A stretch of 64,000 nucleotides of DNA, from positions 82,169,470 through 82,233,469 of the forward strand of contig OW121848.1 of the NCBI GenBank assembly GCA_933228895.1, in the 5' to 3' direction. This document shows positions 46,401 through 57,760 of the stretch, piece after piece. This DNA is from Platycnemis pennipes. Its lineage: Eukaryota > Arthropoda > Insecta > Odonata > Platycnemididae. A program made the position numbers and the translations under genes. Under the pieces are notes generated by a model. That model was not told the DNA's origin. It saw nothing but the letters and a program-made list of their open reading frames with translations, and did not search any database. The first letter of the stretch is position 1, and each line of letters begins with the position of its first letter.

Positions 46401-48689
46401 TACCTTTAGTGCTTCAGTGATGTGATTAGGATTTTATTGAGCAACCTGGTTTTCAATCTTTGTAACAAACTTTTCTCCTTATTATTGCACTATAAAATTT
46501 ATTCTAAATCAGAGGAATACTCAATATTTGTACATTTCAACAAATATTTGGTGGATGGTATTTTATTGACTTCAAGGGGTTAATATAATTGCTATTAAGA
46601 AGAATGGAATTCTCAAGAACTGGCATAAACAATTCTGCGCCACACAGGTCCACAATTCATATATTTCCTTTCCATATCATCTTAATTTTTTTTCGCGTGA
46701 ATTGAACTATTGGCAAAATAAACAGGCCTGTGTAATCTTTTGGTTACATATTTTATATTTTAGTTTCTGCGTGAGTTAATTCAAACTTAGCATATTAATT
46801 ATATTTTTTCAACATAATAATCCTTACTTTTCCAAGGCATTTTTATTTCATCTACTTTGCGCATTTACAAGTTTTTTGTTTAGAATTTTGCTCTCTCTTA
46901 TTCTTTTCTATCAATTTTTGTTCGTATTTTTGCAGTGTTTCTCAAGACGCTCTTCTTCTTTTTACTTTCATTCCTCTACTTCGCCATCAAGCTACGACGA
47001 GTAAAAAATCTCCCTTTTCTCCATCCATTCATCCATCCACCTCTCCATTTGTCTTCCTTTATCACTTCCCTGAATGTCATCCTCACGCTCTTCCAATTAA
47101 TTGCTCTGAACAAGTCTGTCCTTTTATTTTCCGCATGGTTTTTCCCACTCCCATCCCGTCTACTTAATTTCCATGCACATTATGGACTGAGACCTCCTGC
47201 AGAGCTCGCTAGAGAACGTGAATTATTCGTTGCATGATATTTCATCGGATGAAATGCTTATGTTGTTTATAATAGGCTAATCTGGTCAAAATGTTCTTAA
47301 CCTCTTTTTTCATCTTGTTTGGAAATATTTATGCCGAGCTATTAATTTACAATTACTTGTAACAATAAAGTTATTGCGTTAAAACACCTGTCAAATATGT
47401 CAAATTATTGAGCTAAAACAGCTTTAAACATTCTTCGACGTAGGTATTCACTTCGGTCCCTCTTGCACATGAATTTCTCACCGGGATGGAAGGATATTCG
47501 ATTGCCACCGAGTAAATGGTTCAGATTTAGTCAGTATCGTAGACGCTTGTATTCCTATTTCGCGCCGTCTTAATGCGGTACTCTACTCCGTTTCGTCTCA
47601 GAAAACCGTTGGACTCTCATCGATGAGTCGCATATTATAACGTGTTTTTCAAATAAATGGTCTCTTAATTTAGTTATTCACAGATTTTTCTTTGTAAAAC
47701 GATTAAATGAACGTGTTCTTCCTGTGATACAAATCCTCTTTATCCTCTATTTTCCGAATGTGTCCCGCTCCAAATATTCATTAGTAATAGATGCTAAATG
47801 GTGCAGGGAAGATAAACATAATAGGCGGTCATGGCAGATTATTACTGGGAATTTAATTTTTTATGCAAATTAATAATGTTTATTATGTTTTAAACACGGA
47901 AGTGAATGTAGGAGTCAGATGTTAATAGAAACATTGCGGGATGGCTCTTCAGAACTCCCTGTCAGAGGCGAGGCTGTAGTTTTTCTCTCATGGTTACACT
48001 CAGGTATCTTTCTGATTATAAATATTAAATACTTTAAACTCAAATTTCATGCATGTCTCTTCTTAATAATTACGTTAAATAATACTTTTATGGAAAAAAT
48101 TGAGGTAGTAGAAGACCATCACGAGTAACATGGAAAACCTTAATAGGATATGACGCTTTGTCTAGAATAAAAATTCGCGAATATTATTGATATTATCTGG
48201 GTGTCTGACCTCGAGACTACCAGCAAAAGCTGTCCAACATTAACATTTTAGGAGGAATTAACATTTCCTCTTCCTGCACCGAATTCCCATTTCATACGCC
48301 GTACATTTCCAAGTCTTATATTCTATAATGCATATAGGTATTCGCCCAAATCATCAACAATTGCGTCTTTTTACAAAAACAATTTTTCTCGTAATTTTTT
48401 TCACTCACTACATTCTTATAATTTTCCATATGAGCGGAGCAGTTGTCCCTCGATAGCCGTTATCTCTCAAGCACACAACATTTTTCATTTTAACCCCCGT
48501 TGTCAGCTTCTTGCGTCATACAAAGTATTCTACTAATGATAGTATTCGTGGATACTTTTTTACTTTTTTCGTATTCTATAGCTTTTCACTACGACTTCGT
48601 TCTTGAGTTTTTAAATAATAGTTCCCTACCAACATGAACCTTAGCTCATCATCTAAGTCAAAACTCCTCAGCGTAAAAATTCACAAATC
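46401..48689. other. AT-rich DNA, no gene recognised
   Basis: The 100-codon frame 46935-47237 (+) is Phe/Leu/Pro-rich and unrecognised. A let-7-like 11-mer at 48101-48111 has no supporting hairpin (see rejected items). Confidence 0.5.
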
Positions 48690-49060
48690 AGGCTGGTCTA
48701 AGATTGGTTTGATGCAGCTCTCCTCTCGATACTCTTCTCGGCTAACCTCTTAATATGTACCTACCTAATTATTCCCTTTCGCAACCTTCTTCACTGCTTG
48801 CATCTGTCTCCATTAATCTACTTCCATGTATTTCACGTGATGCCTTCACGTTTCATGATATGGCCGACTGCGTTGTCCCATCTTCTTGTTTAAGTTCCCA
48901 GTGCCTTCTCTTTTCTCCCGCTCTTCTTAGGGCATTCATTTGTCACTCGGTCTATCAATCAAATCTTCATCATTTTTCTGTGCACCGCATTTAATATGCT
49001 CACAGCCTTGACTTTTCAGCTGCCCTTATTGTCCATGCCTCATTACCATATAAAAGCAAA
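48690..49060 (-). pseudogene. LINE fragment: post-RT region of the endonuclease/reverse-transcriptase ORF
   Basis: Read on the minus strand, conserved blocks occur in the right order but in different frames. LLLYGNEAWTIRAAEKSRL lies near 49000-49056, DRVTNE at 48935-48952, then LRRAGEKR, RRWDNAVGHIMKREG, and KRLAEKSIERRAASNQS just before a stop. These match the LLYGSETWT...WTDRVTNEEVLRRAGEKR...RRRWNWIGHI order of arthropod LINE proteins. Frameshifts and stops show it is dead. Its 3' end aligns with the fragment at 59752-60000 over about 50 bp. Confidence 0.85.
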
Positions 49061-49235
49061 CTCACCTATTTTAAAATACTGTTTGCTTTTTAATTATATT
49101 TTGCTTTCAGTGGTTGTTCTGAGAGTGAATTACATGACTTAATCCGAACTGAAGGAGTCCATTTTCCACCCAATGGGTTAAGATTATGCCTGCTATTTGG
49201 AAATTTTAACGATATTTAATTTTGGAAATCATGTC
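49061..49235. other. Short AT-rich spacer
   Basis: Lies between the LINE fragment and the SINE copy; nothing recognised. Confidence 0.5.
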
Positions 49236-49400
49236 ACGGTTGTCAGGTCGGCAAAGCATCAGACTGATAATCCAAAGGCTACAGGTTCGAATCCCGTCTG
49301 AAGCATGAATGAATGTAGTTTCCATTCATTGACTAAGATTACTACGCTAGTTGGCCCGGTATAACCTAGGCGTGTGAAACTCCGTAAAACTTGATAATAT
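49236..49400 (+). repeat. tRNA-derived SINE copy, possibly tRNA-Ile-like head
   Basis: A perfect B box, ggttcgaatcc, lies at 49285-49295. Upstream, ctgataa (49265-49271) has the form of a tRNA anticodon loop with GAT anticodon (isoleucine). The flanking bases no longer pair as a stem. The minus-strand SINE at 57.5 kb shares ctgataatc and ttcgaatcccg-ctgaag, so the heads are related; the body downstream here differs. Confidence 0.6.
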
Positions 49401-49528
49401 TTTTGGGGGACCATTGTCTTATCTCTTTTTACTTGTTGGCTTAATTTACAGTAATATTCAAACTGAATATATTTTTTCGGATATGAATGAATCTTTAGAC
49501 TCTTGTAACTGAAGCATTTAATCGAATT
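49401..49528. other. Spacer, possibly the end of the SINE
   Basis: No clear feature; the 3' end of the SINE copy may extend here. Confidence 0.3.
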
Positions 49529-50686
49529 TATATGGGTCATTCCTCGTCAATTCGACCTGAAAATTGGCAAAAATGACCCTCAGGGTCACCGATTTTGACC
49601 AAATTTGGCAGAAAGGCTTCATTTGATAAGAAATTGAAAACCCAAAAACCGTTTTGGGTTTTCTAAACGCAACCGTTTACGAGAAATTGCAACGTTGCAA
49701 AATTCGTATTTTGTAAAAGTTACTGTACATTTTAATAATAATAATAATGAAAAGTCTTTATTGGGGCGAGATTGAGACAAAACTGTCCCTTCTTCCATCT
49801 AATCCCTCGTCAAAATATATATATAAATACCATATAATGGTCAATACCTAAAACAATTACAATCTGAGGTTTCATAAAAATATTAAAGAATATACTTCTA
49901 GGAATTAAAGAATGATAAATGAATACAAAAGAAATATATGCACACAATATATCAATATAACACAACAAGTAGTGTGTGAAAGAATTTGCATTATGGGAAA
50001 AACGTGAGGATTATTAAGCTTACATCCTTTACGCAAAAACGCAGGAAAACACCCACACAAGAAGGGGGTTGTGAAAAACCTGCGAAATCCTACTTTCACG
50101 GTATACCTCCGAAGCTATCTAAACTTCAGAATAGCGATATGCCCCGGCAAAGAGTTTATTACGGTTAAAATTTGGTGAGAAGAAGATGAATGAGAAAGTT
50201 ACAGAGATCTGAAGACACCCATACAGTCGGCCGTTATCCTAACGCCGCCGCGGCCACTGGTAGGCGTCACGCCTTCACTCAAAAATATATTTCTTTCTTA
50301 AATGAAATATTGCCTCTGGAAAACTTTATAATTTATCGAGGAGGGTTGTGTCTACAAATTATAATAAAATGAGCAAAATCGAAGGCACACTTCGACAAAA
50401 ATCGATTTAAAATTTAAAATGGTTATAAACTTTATACAATTCTTTATATTTCACAATATAATTAATTATTATATTTTTATAATTCAAGGCCTTTAAAATA
50501 AGCCATTTAGCACGTCTGTAGCTCAAATATTTTCGGAGATATACCGAAAAAATGTGTAGTAACTTTTGCAAAACTGATTTCGTGTTTTCAATTTGTCTTC
50601 AAATGGAGCTGTTCTGCCAAATTTGGTCAAAATCGGTGACCCTAAGGGCAATCAACTAGTTGATTTGACATGGAATGACCCATATA
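49529..50686. mobile_element. 1.15-kb DNA transposon with long diverged TIRs
   Basis: The left end TGGGTCATTCC starts at 49533 and its inverted copy ends at 50682. TATA on both sides (49529-49532, 50683-50686) is the apparent target duplication, though TA alone is possible. Inside each end a 31-bp stretch is perfectly conserved in inverted orientation (49583-49613 and 50612-50642, core gaccaaatttggcagaa). Similarity continues patchily for about 200 bp from each end. A 16-bp palindrome (aatcaact and complement) lies at 50650-50665. No transposase is recognisable; frames 49986-50168, 49905-50099 and 50190-50372 are unrecognised. Superfamily unresolved. Confidence 0.85.
49733..49815 (-). repeat. 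(ATT)n-tailed 3' end of a retroelement, nested
   Basis: On the minus strand the sequence ends CAATAAAGACTTTTC followed by (ATT)5 at 49733-49748. An AATAAA signal followed by a short trinucleotide tail is typical of non-LTR retrotransposon or SINE 3' ends. It lies inside the TIR element at 49533-50682, so it inserted later or was captured. Its 5' extent is unclear. Confidence 0.4.
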
Positions 50687-51679
50687 CATTTTACGCTTGT
50701 GCATGGTGTAATTTAATGGGCCAAGTACAATTACAATGTTTTCACGAAAGAATATTTTCAACCTCTTATTAAAGGAATCATATTGATCATTATCATTGCC
50801 AAATGGTATATAAATGGATAATTCTGTTATGGATAGCAGTCATGGTCTTGAATCGTTCAAAATTATTCGGGCAATATATTAGCTTGCATGAAATTGCGGA
50901 ATCATTTTTAAGGGAGTAATCCACGGTAATATTATTACGTAGCTATTGAAATATTTTATTTTTCTAGAAATGTAGGCTTCGCACAGAGAATGGCTCTATT
51001 TGCAGTTTTGATTAAAATCGTAATTGAATGTAATAAAAATACACAAAAAGAGGATGAGGTTTCCCTTTTGCGGAATTTGCTTTGGATTTTGAATAAGAAA
51101 TTTACCACAGGTAAAATGTTTATGTTAATATTAGTTTAGTAATAATGACTTCATATTTATCTATCAACGGCTAGCAGTACTAGTTGGGGTTCTTGAATCT
51201 AAGAATGCAAAAAATGCTACCTCATTCGTGTGAAAACTTTCATCCTCTTTCCCCTATTTTTGTGACCCTGGAATTAATCAATGAGGTGTAAATATTTTGT
51301 AGGAAATGATTTTCAAACGTTTCCCCGTCAATATTTTCAGGATTTCAACTTTTATCAACACCTGGAACGTTGAACATTCAGGTCCAATTTGGATCAATGG
51401 TTTATTCTCGATCTCTTAAAGTTTTTCGTCGCGAGCGGAGATGAATTCTTCGGAGACTGAATGGATTGAATCGCTTGGAAACGTATTCCAACGTTGGGGA
51501 AATATGTAGTTCCGGGACGCCTGTCCGGGATGCACATTTTACGAGTTCCTTAAAAACCTGGAGCATCCATCCGCTGCCGCGTCTGCTGTGATTAATCGCC
51601 TTGTTTACCGCTCTCGCGACAACCGCCCTAACATCCATCTCTATGAATCCTAATTTGTCGCCATAGCTCCCTCCCACCT
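50687..51679. other. AT-rich DNA, no gene recognised
   Basis: The 91-codon frame 51402-51677 (-) shows no recognisable motif. No repeats seen. Confidence 0.5.
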
Positions 51680-51734
51680 TCTCTCCTAACTCCTCTTGCC
51701 CCGAACGCTCCCAACTTTAATGCCCCTAACTCCG

Positions 51735-51787
<53 letters not shown>

Positions 51788-51790
51788 ATT
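51680..51790 (+). repeat. (TC)n microsatellite
   Basis: About 22 uninterrupted TC units lie at 51739-51783, preceded by pyrimidine-rich sequence. It is the longest perfect microsatellite in the window and likely polymorphic. Confidence 0.95.
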
Positions 51791-52116
51791 CCCCTAATTC
51801 AAAGTTTCAATCTCCGTGGATAAGCTTATCGCACCTTTTCACGGTAGTCCCGTGGGGTATCAAAAGTTTCCTTTACGTTGACCACGTGATCAAGGCTCCT
51901 CTGTAATGGGTTTTTGCGAGTATTTATGGACTCTGAAACATCTCTTTTCGCTGCAGAGAACATATTACCCGATTGAGTGTAGAATATGGTAGCTGAAAAT
52001 ATCTGCGCCTAGTTTCTCTTCAGGTTTCAAGACAATTTAGCGTGGTACCTTTGAAATCAAAATTTTACAAAACAAAAATCCTCGATACCATTTCGCTACT
52101 TATTCAGTTATATTTT
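51791..52116. other. Unremarkable spacer
   Basis: Nothing recognised. Confidence 0.5.
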
Positions 52117-52162
52117 AGGATTTACAAGTAGAAAAATAATTGTTTTTCTAATTGTAAATCCT
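52117..52162. repeat. Near-perfect 20-bp foldback
   Basis: Arms 52117-52136 and 52143-52162 pair at 19 of 20 positions with a 6-base loop. A partial third copy of the right-arm word (cttgtaatcc) follows at about 52170. No flanking duplication is evident. It is a possible small MITE remnant or a recombination-derived palindrome; the stem is short for a microRNA. Confidence 0.75.
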
Positions 52163-52559
52163 ATTGTTTACTTGTAATCCAGTTGTTTAATTCAATATTT
52201 CCATTAATAACTAAACGATAAATCGTCCTCATAGCACGATTTTTGAATTATTAGTCATGCTTTTCATGGTAATGGATATCGAAGATAAATATTGAGCCAT
52301 ATTTCTACGATGAATGCAAATGGTATCTGACATTTTCGTTCGAATTCCTGTTCAAAAGGCTTCTGATAAATATCTTATGTCGTTAATGATGGTGAGTGAT
52401 GGCTATTACAAAATTGATGTTGAAATGCAGCTGATTATTTGCGGGTTAACTTTTTTCGAGGCGTTAACAAAAGGTTTTTAACAATTGAATTTTCTCAGCA
52501 CTAGCCGGCATGTAAACGGCTGTGGCATTGAACAAAAGAGCCAACACATTGATCCATTG
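52163..52559. other. AT-rich DNA, nothing recognised
   Basis: No feature seen. Confidence 0.5.
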
Positions 52560-53340
52560 CGTTACCTTTAATTCGTGCCCTCCGTTTTGCTGTGGTATTT
52601 CTTTTCGCTCATCGATCGCTTTTTGTTCTATTGCTCGCCATGTCGCCCTGATCCTCAGACCTTCCTCCCAGTAAGCGCTTGCAACCCTTTCCTGAAGCTA
52701 TTCCCGTTCCATCAGCCTTCCCTCTAATTGTTGCACTCTCCTTCGTATTGCTACTTTCGCCTCCCCTCCCAGTTTTCTTTTCGTCCCCCACTTGCCTCAT
52801 TCCTTCGTTAGTCTCATTCCCTCTTTCACTTCCATCATTGTTCCATCTCTCCCGTTCCTCTCCTCACAATCATTCGAAGCCACCGGGATGTAGCGCGCGG
52901 GGCGCATGCGCCGGCATGGCACTACGTTATCGATCACAAACCACCGTCCCACACCACCACCACACACAAAAACACATGCACTCTCACACACTCACACGTA
53001 CACAAATACCGACTGCTCTCTCCTAATCCTTTCCTTCCACTGCCTTCCTCATCTTATTCTCTTTTTGTCCCTCTCCGCCCCCGCCTCCTCTCCCGCCTCC
53101 CCCTCCGCGGCTCTCCTTCGTTTGTCATTCTCTCTCCTCTTCCCCCTCTCCAGAGCTCTCTCCTCTCCCCGTCTTCTTCACCCTCGCCGCTTCATCCTCA
53201 GCCCGTCGTCCCATGCGTCGTCTCGCCCACACCATTCCCTTGTAATTCTGCAGCTCGTTTCCCACTTCTTCATCCCTCCCTTTCTTCTCTCTAGCCTTCG
53301 AGCTTTGTCTTTCTCCTCCTCGAGTTCATTAAATTTTCCT
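52560..53340. other. Pyrimidine-rich island 14
   Basis: The + strand is C/T-rich from 52640 to 52870 and 53030 to 53310. In between are a CpG-rich patch (gcgcggggcgcatgcgccgg, 52894-52913) and a CA-rich tract (52950-53010). The 210-codon frame 52906-53538 (+) has His/Thr repeats from the CA tract and Ser/Leu/Pro runs from the CT tract, with no recognised domain, so it is most likely not coding. Confidence 0.55.
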
Positions 53341-54959
53341 GAGAATCGTTATCCTTTTCTCCTTGTCTCACCTCAATTTAATTCAACTTTTACTCAGCTT
53401 TTCTCCTTTTTTTCTTCCTATAGCAATGGATTTCAATCATGTTCCATGGTTTTCCATCGTTTACACTTCTCATTTTTATCTGCTTCTCGTTGTAGAGTTA
53501 AGTATGTATCTTTCTATAAGTATTCCAGGCATGAATGATAGTATCAATTAATTTATCGGCCTTAATGCCTCTATCCCTACTCCTCTGTGACATTTATGTT
53601 TTCCCAAATCCTTATTTACTTGCACTCACTGATCAGCTAACGTGATGTTCCCCCTGAAAAATTTTTATTACACTTATTATTTCATTTTTTCATCATTCGC
53701 CATTAAATTACGGTCAGTTTTTATCCATTTCCCTTAAGGTTTTAGTCTTTTTTTGTGACAAACTTTCATCCTTTCATTTCTTCATTTGTATATTTCCGTA
53801 TTATTTTATTTTTCCTCCATCTATGCATGAGAACTCCGCCTCAAAAGCATTTGATTGGGCACGTCGTCTCTCTTTTACGATCTTGGTTTTCTTTTACCTT
53901 GCTTAGTGCATTTGGTGTTGTTTTTATTACCTTTTTAGTATCTTTGTGCTTATATTCAAGGGATAACTATTTTTACCCCTGATCTAGTCATATTCCTTTG
54001 GCCATAAATGATTAAAACTCGTCATTAATCATATCTCGAGATTGTTGGGACTATATTGGGATTTACTGATTTAAGGATTGCTCTTAGAGTGATACAGTTT
54101 TGTAGTCGATTCCTTCAAGCGGTAAAAAAATTTAGTATAGAATCAGTTGAAACACTAGACTGAAGATGAATCTAACCGTCGTATCCATGGTCGTAGGGTA
54201 TTCAAAATTTATTTTGGAATTACAAAGTTCAACCTTTCATTCATGATTAGCAAGTCCCATAAAGTGATGCAGGAAACCATCAACCTTAAGAAGTAGACTG
54301 AAATTTCTTAATACTGGAATGGTTAGTTTGGAACCTACAGGGTCTATTCTTGATCTTTCCACACACTACGCTATTTGCTCGTGGCCAATTTGGACTAACG
54401 AATATGGTGCTCTATGGACTTGAACCCCATGTCATAAAACAGTTTTTATTACTGCATTAGTGATCGAAATCTCCGAAAACCTAGCTTCCGTTTAATTCCT
54501 TGAAATCCTACCAGTTTTTATTGTGAGTTTTTATTTCCTTTTTGCTACCGTATGATTTGTATACGTGGCATGATAAGTTACCGAAAATAATGTGACAAAA
54601 ATATTGTAAAATTGATGCAAGAGGATTGGATCCGGAATTCTCTTGTTAAAGTAACCGTTAATTATTTTACTGACAGAAAACTGATGTATCGAATAACACT
54701 GCTCTTCGATCCTGATAATTCGCAATTTTTGCGTATAATTATATATTTCACGTCTATTTAAACCAGCTTTTGCATATTGACTGGCTCAATCCTTTGTGGG
54801 TAGTTCTGGAAATAGACCTGAGTACTCTTATTTTCTTCATCTTCCGGAGACAGCTTATGTCATCGAATGGGAAGCGAAAATTATTCCCTCAGTACACGTG
54901 CACATCTTACCCATAATTCAACATTGCAACCAAGGAAGTAACTCTTCCTCCGAGCTTGG
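53341..54959. other. AT-rich DNA, no gene recognised
   Basis: Frames at 53755-53982 (+) and 54531-54725 (-) are unrecognised. No structural repeats stood out. Confidence 0.5.
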
Positions 54960-55700
54960 CAAAAATTAAATCTTCTGGTATCTTTCTCTTTCTATCGAAG
55001 CCTCTCATTTTCTCTCTCTCTTCCTTTATCTCTCGCTCTATTCCTGTTGAGCCCACGCAACGTGTACGCCCTGGACCGCGCAAAAACTAACCTTTCCCAA
55101 CAGGATCGAAGATGCCCCTCTTCCGAAAAGCAGCGAGATGAAGAGAGAGAGAGAGAGTAAGGAAGCTCGCTCCCTGGCGTCTCTGCTGCCTTTTCCCTTC
55201 ATCCCCCTACGCCATCTGTGCCCAGCCTCCCTCCTCCCCTCTTGCTCCACCTTCCCCTCGCCATCCTGGGTCCTCCCTCTCGCCCTCCCTCCCGCCCACC
55301 CTCACTTTTACGACCATCCCCGCGAAGCAAGCGTCTGCCTCGCCGTAGGAGAGAGAATAGACGTTTCCGTCCGAAAGTCTCCTCCTCCTGCCTCCACATT
55401 TTTTCGTCGAGTACGACGTAAGATGTTTCCCCTCCCTTTTCCTGTGGAATCACTAAGCCATGCGCAAAATAGGGAAAAATACCTGCTCGCCGAAACCCAG
55501 CGGTGGGAGCTGAAGTTCAATCGTATATGCTTTCCTCCACACTCGTCTATTTCTCGTCTCAGTATTTTTACGTTGTCGGGTAATATTGCTGGCTTCTTAC
55601 TAGCCCACGGAGATACACAAATCCCTCCCTTGGGAAAGGTACTGCTTAATAAAAATTTACTGCCCCCCTCCCCACCCCCCCTCTCTCTCTCAAAGGTTAT
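54960..55700. other. Pyrimidine-rich island 15 with a GA tract
   Basis: The + strand is C/T-rich from 54980 to 55050 and from 55180 to 55320, interrupted by an (AG)n tract at 55142-55157. It is CpG-rich around 55320-55420, and CT-rich again at 55665-55692. The 189-codon frame 55138-55707 (+) starts inside the AG tract, overlaps several other frames and has no domain I recognise. Confidence 0.5.
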
Positions 55701-57399
55701 TTGCTAAAGGCAATTCTTGAGTATTGTTAGCCAGAGAAGTGGCCTTAAAATATTCAGGAGCATGTTATCTGGTGCGTCTAAAATAATAGTATTCAGCACA
55801 TAATATTCCACATTATATAGATTACTTAAAGTGAGTGAAAATATTATGATTCCAGCTCGCATAATATCCTGGCAGAGTTCTAAAATGTACTCTTCATAGG
55901 CAACATAATAAGAAGATATCAGCTTCAAAGTGATAATTCTACTTAGTGAAACCGAAATCCATTAATTATGCGGTGTCTTTATCATCGTGAAGTAATCATA
56001 GATTTTATATTGATTTTAATCATATTCTTCCCAGTATATCTTTTTATGGAATAGAGGGTTTTAAAATAAATATAAATGTACTTTGTGAGTAATTCACAGT
56101 AATGAGAAAATTTATCGTGGTACTTAGTCGGTCTTTCCTTATACATTTGTCTGCGTAACATAGATGTAATCAATATATATTAATAATTATGTATTAAGAT
56201 AGCTACCATTAGTTTTTGTGTTTGGCATTTTATAGCTACTGATGAAATGATGGTTGTATTTACGTGATGACTTATTTTGTTTCCGTTGCCATTTTGGAAG
56301 AATACTTCAGTGTTACTTCCAGAAATAAATTATAGGGAGTCTAAACCCATCTTTATTTCGAAGCCATTGCTTTACTCCGTAAAGAGGTGACTTACTTCTT
56401 AGACCAAAAAGTCTATTCTTACGGGGAAAATAACATCGCACTTACGATATTTTTATGCGTTCTTTAAACGATATCGAAAGTCTTTGCTGTAAGAAGCGCC
56501 ATTATAAAGGCTGGGAAAGGTAGTAATTGCGAGTAAGGCTAATGAAACTAACTTATCTCATCCGTCGTTGCGACATTTCTCGTAGGTATAAGAGCGTGAA
56601 CTGAAACAGGATTACCTAAGTTAGGGTACCAAAGTATCCGCACAGCACAAGATGCTCTGCAGTTAATGCCATATTGCGAGTAAGTAAGATTTAATGCACT
56701 TACTGTTGTTATTTAAGAGCTGTGCGTCTCATTGGAAATCGGTGACCAAATTAAGCAGTTACCGCATGGGTGCCTCACAATTCTCATCATACTCAGTCCT
56801 CTCGAGACCTCTGCATTCGTGAGGAAACTGGGTTTAGGATTCGAAATTATCTGAATTTAAGCTTCGATTCTTAACTAATGTCTGGTTGTAACAGTTTTGA
56901 ATAGAATGAACTAATTGATACATTTTCTTGCTCGTTCACGGAAATTCTTCCGAGTTCAGAAATCCATTAGTGCCTGTGATGTACCAGTGTGTATAGAAAC
57001 CATAGTTCAAAGGGCGTGAAAAGGCTGTTAAAAGTTTGACATGCTGCACTCATTTTTTGCACAAAGGTTTTTGTTACATGGCTTGCAGGTTCCTGCGACT
57101 TCTAGGTAGAGTTTTTAATTGTACCTAATTCGTAATCACTAAATATTTACAATCGATTTCATGATCAGCGTTTCTTCTTACTGTGATCTCTGCATTTCCG
57201 GTGTAATTCATAATCCTGAACTTTCACGTTTTCAAATCAATCGTGCATTTTAATGCATCGATGGCGGATTCCTTTAATTGTTTTCGCTATACATGTTCCT
57301 GATACGTGAACATTTTCCCATAAATGAAGCCTTTATTCCGTTTCCATGTCATCATTTTTCTACTCGGCCTCTGTTAATGATGTTGTCATAATTGTATGA
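55701..57399. other. AT-rich DNA, nothing recognised
   Basis: Frames 55704-55928 and 55982-56173 (-) are unrecognised. No repeats seen. Confidence 0.55.
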
Positions 57400-57545
57400 T
57401 TAGGTTTTCACTTGCTCCAACAGCTATGGCTGTAGAGTCTGACCTCACTAAATCCTAACCCTAACCCTATGACAAACACAACACGCACTTCAGGCGGGAT
57501 TCGAACATTTAGATTATCAGGCCGGCACTGCACTGCACAGAAATG
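57400..57545 (-). repeat. tRNA-derived SINE copy
   Basis: On the minus strand ctgataa (57514-57520) is followed by a B box gttcgaatccc (57506-57496). The body ends with gctgttggag at 57424-57415, which also occurs in the SINE at 58-232 at nearly the same distance from its B box. The head matches the copy at 49.3 kb. A tandem ccctaaccctaac-like word in the body (57459-57470) looks telomeric but belongs to this SINE body (see rejected items). Confidence 0.65.
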
Positions 57546-57645
57546 ATACTCTTGATTCTTCTTACTTGGACCAAAATTATTAATGTTCCAAAGTGGGTCT
57601 TAGTTCCAATTAAAATATCAGTGCCAACATTCTAAAAGGAAACTT
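57546..57645. other. Short spacer between SINE copies
   Basis: Nothing recognised. Confidence 0.4.
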
Positions 57646-57760
57646 AATGTATTGAAAATTACCCTGGGGAAAAGGCCTAAGGAACCAGGTTTCGAACTTT
57701 GGCTTGCCGGGACGCCGTACAGGCCACTATGTTATCCACTTTTGGCGAATCCTAAGGTAA
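57646..57760 (-). repeat. tRNA-like SINE head
   Basis: On the minus strand an A-box-like ggataacatagtgg lies about 40 bp upstream of a B-box-like agttcgaaacc (57698-57688), spaced as in a tRNA. No body or tail could be aligned to the other copies, so it may be a different SINE family. Confidence 0.5.

Noticed and set aside
48101..48111. The first 11 bases of let-7 (TGAGGTAGTAG)
   Set aside because: The match stops after 11 bases and no complementary let-7 star arm or hairpin occurs within about 100 bp; an 11-mer is easily found by chance over both strands.
52906..53538. A 210-codon open frame with His/Thr repeats
   Set aside because: The His/Thr part is a CA microsatellite and the rest a CT-rich tract; composition explains the open length.
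57455..57472. Telomere-like CCTAACCCTAACCC word
   Set aside because: Only about two units, the arthropod telomere repeat is usually TTAGG, and the word falls in the SINE body at a place where the related copy at 58-232 has a diverged version.
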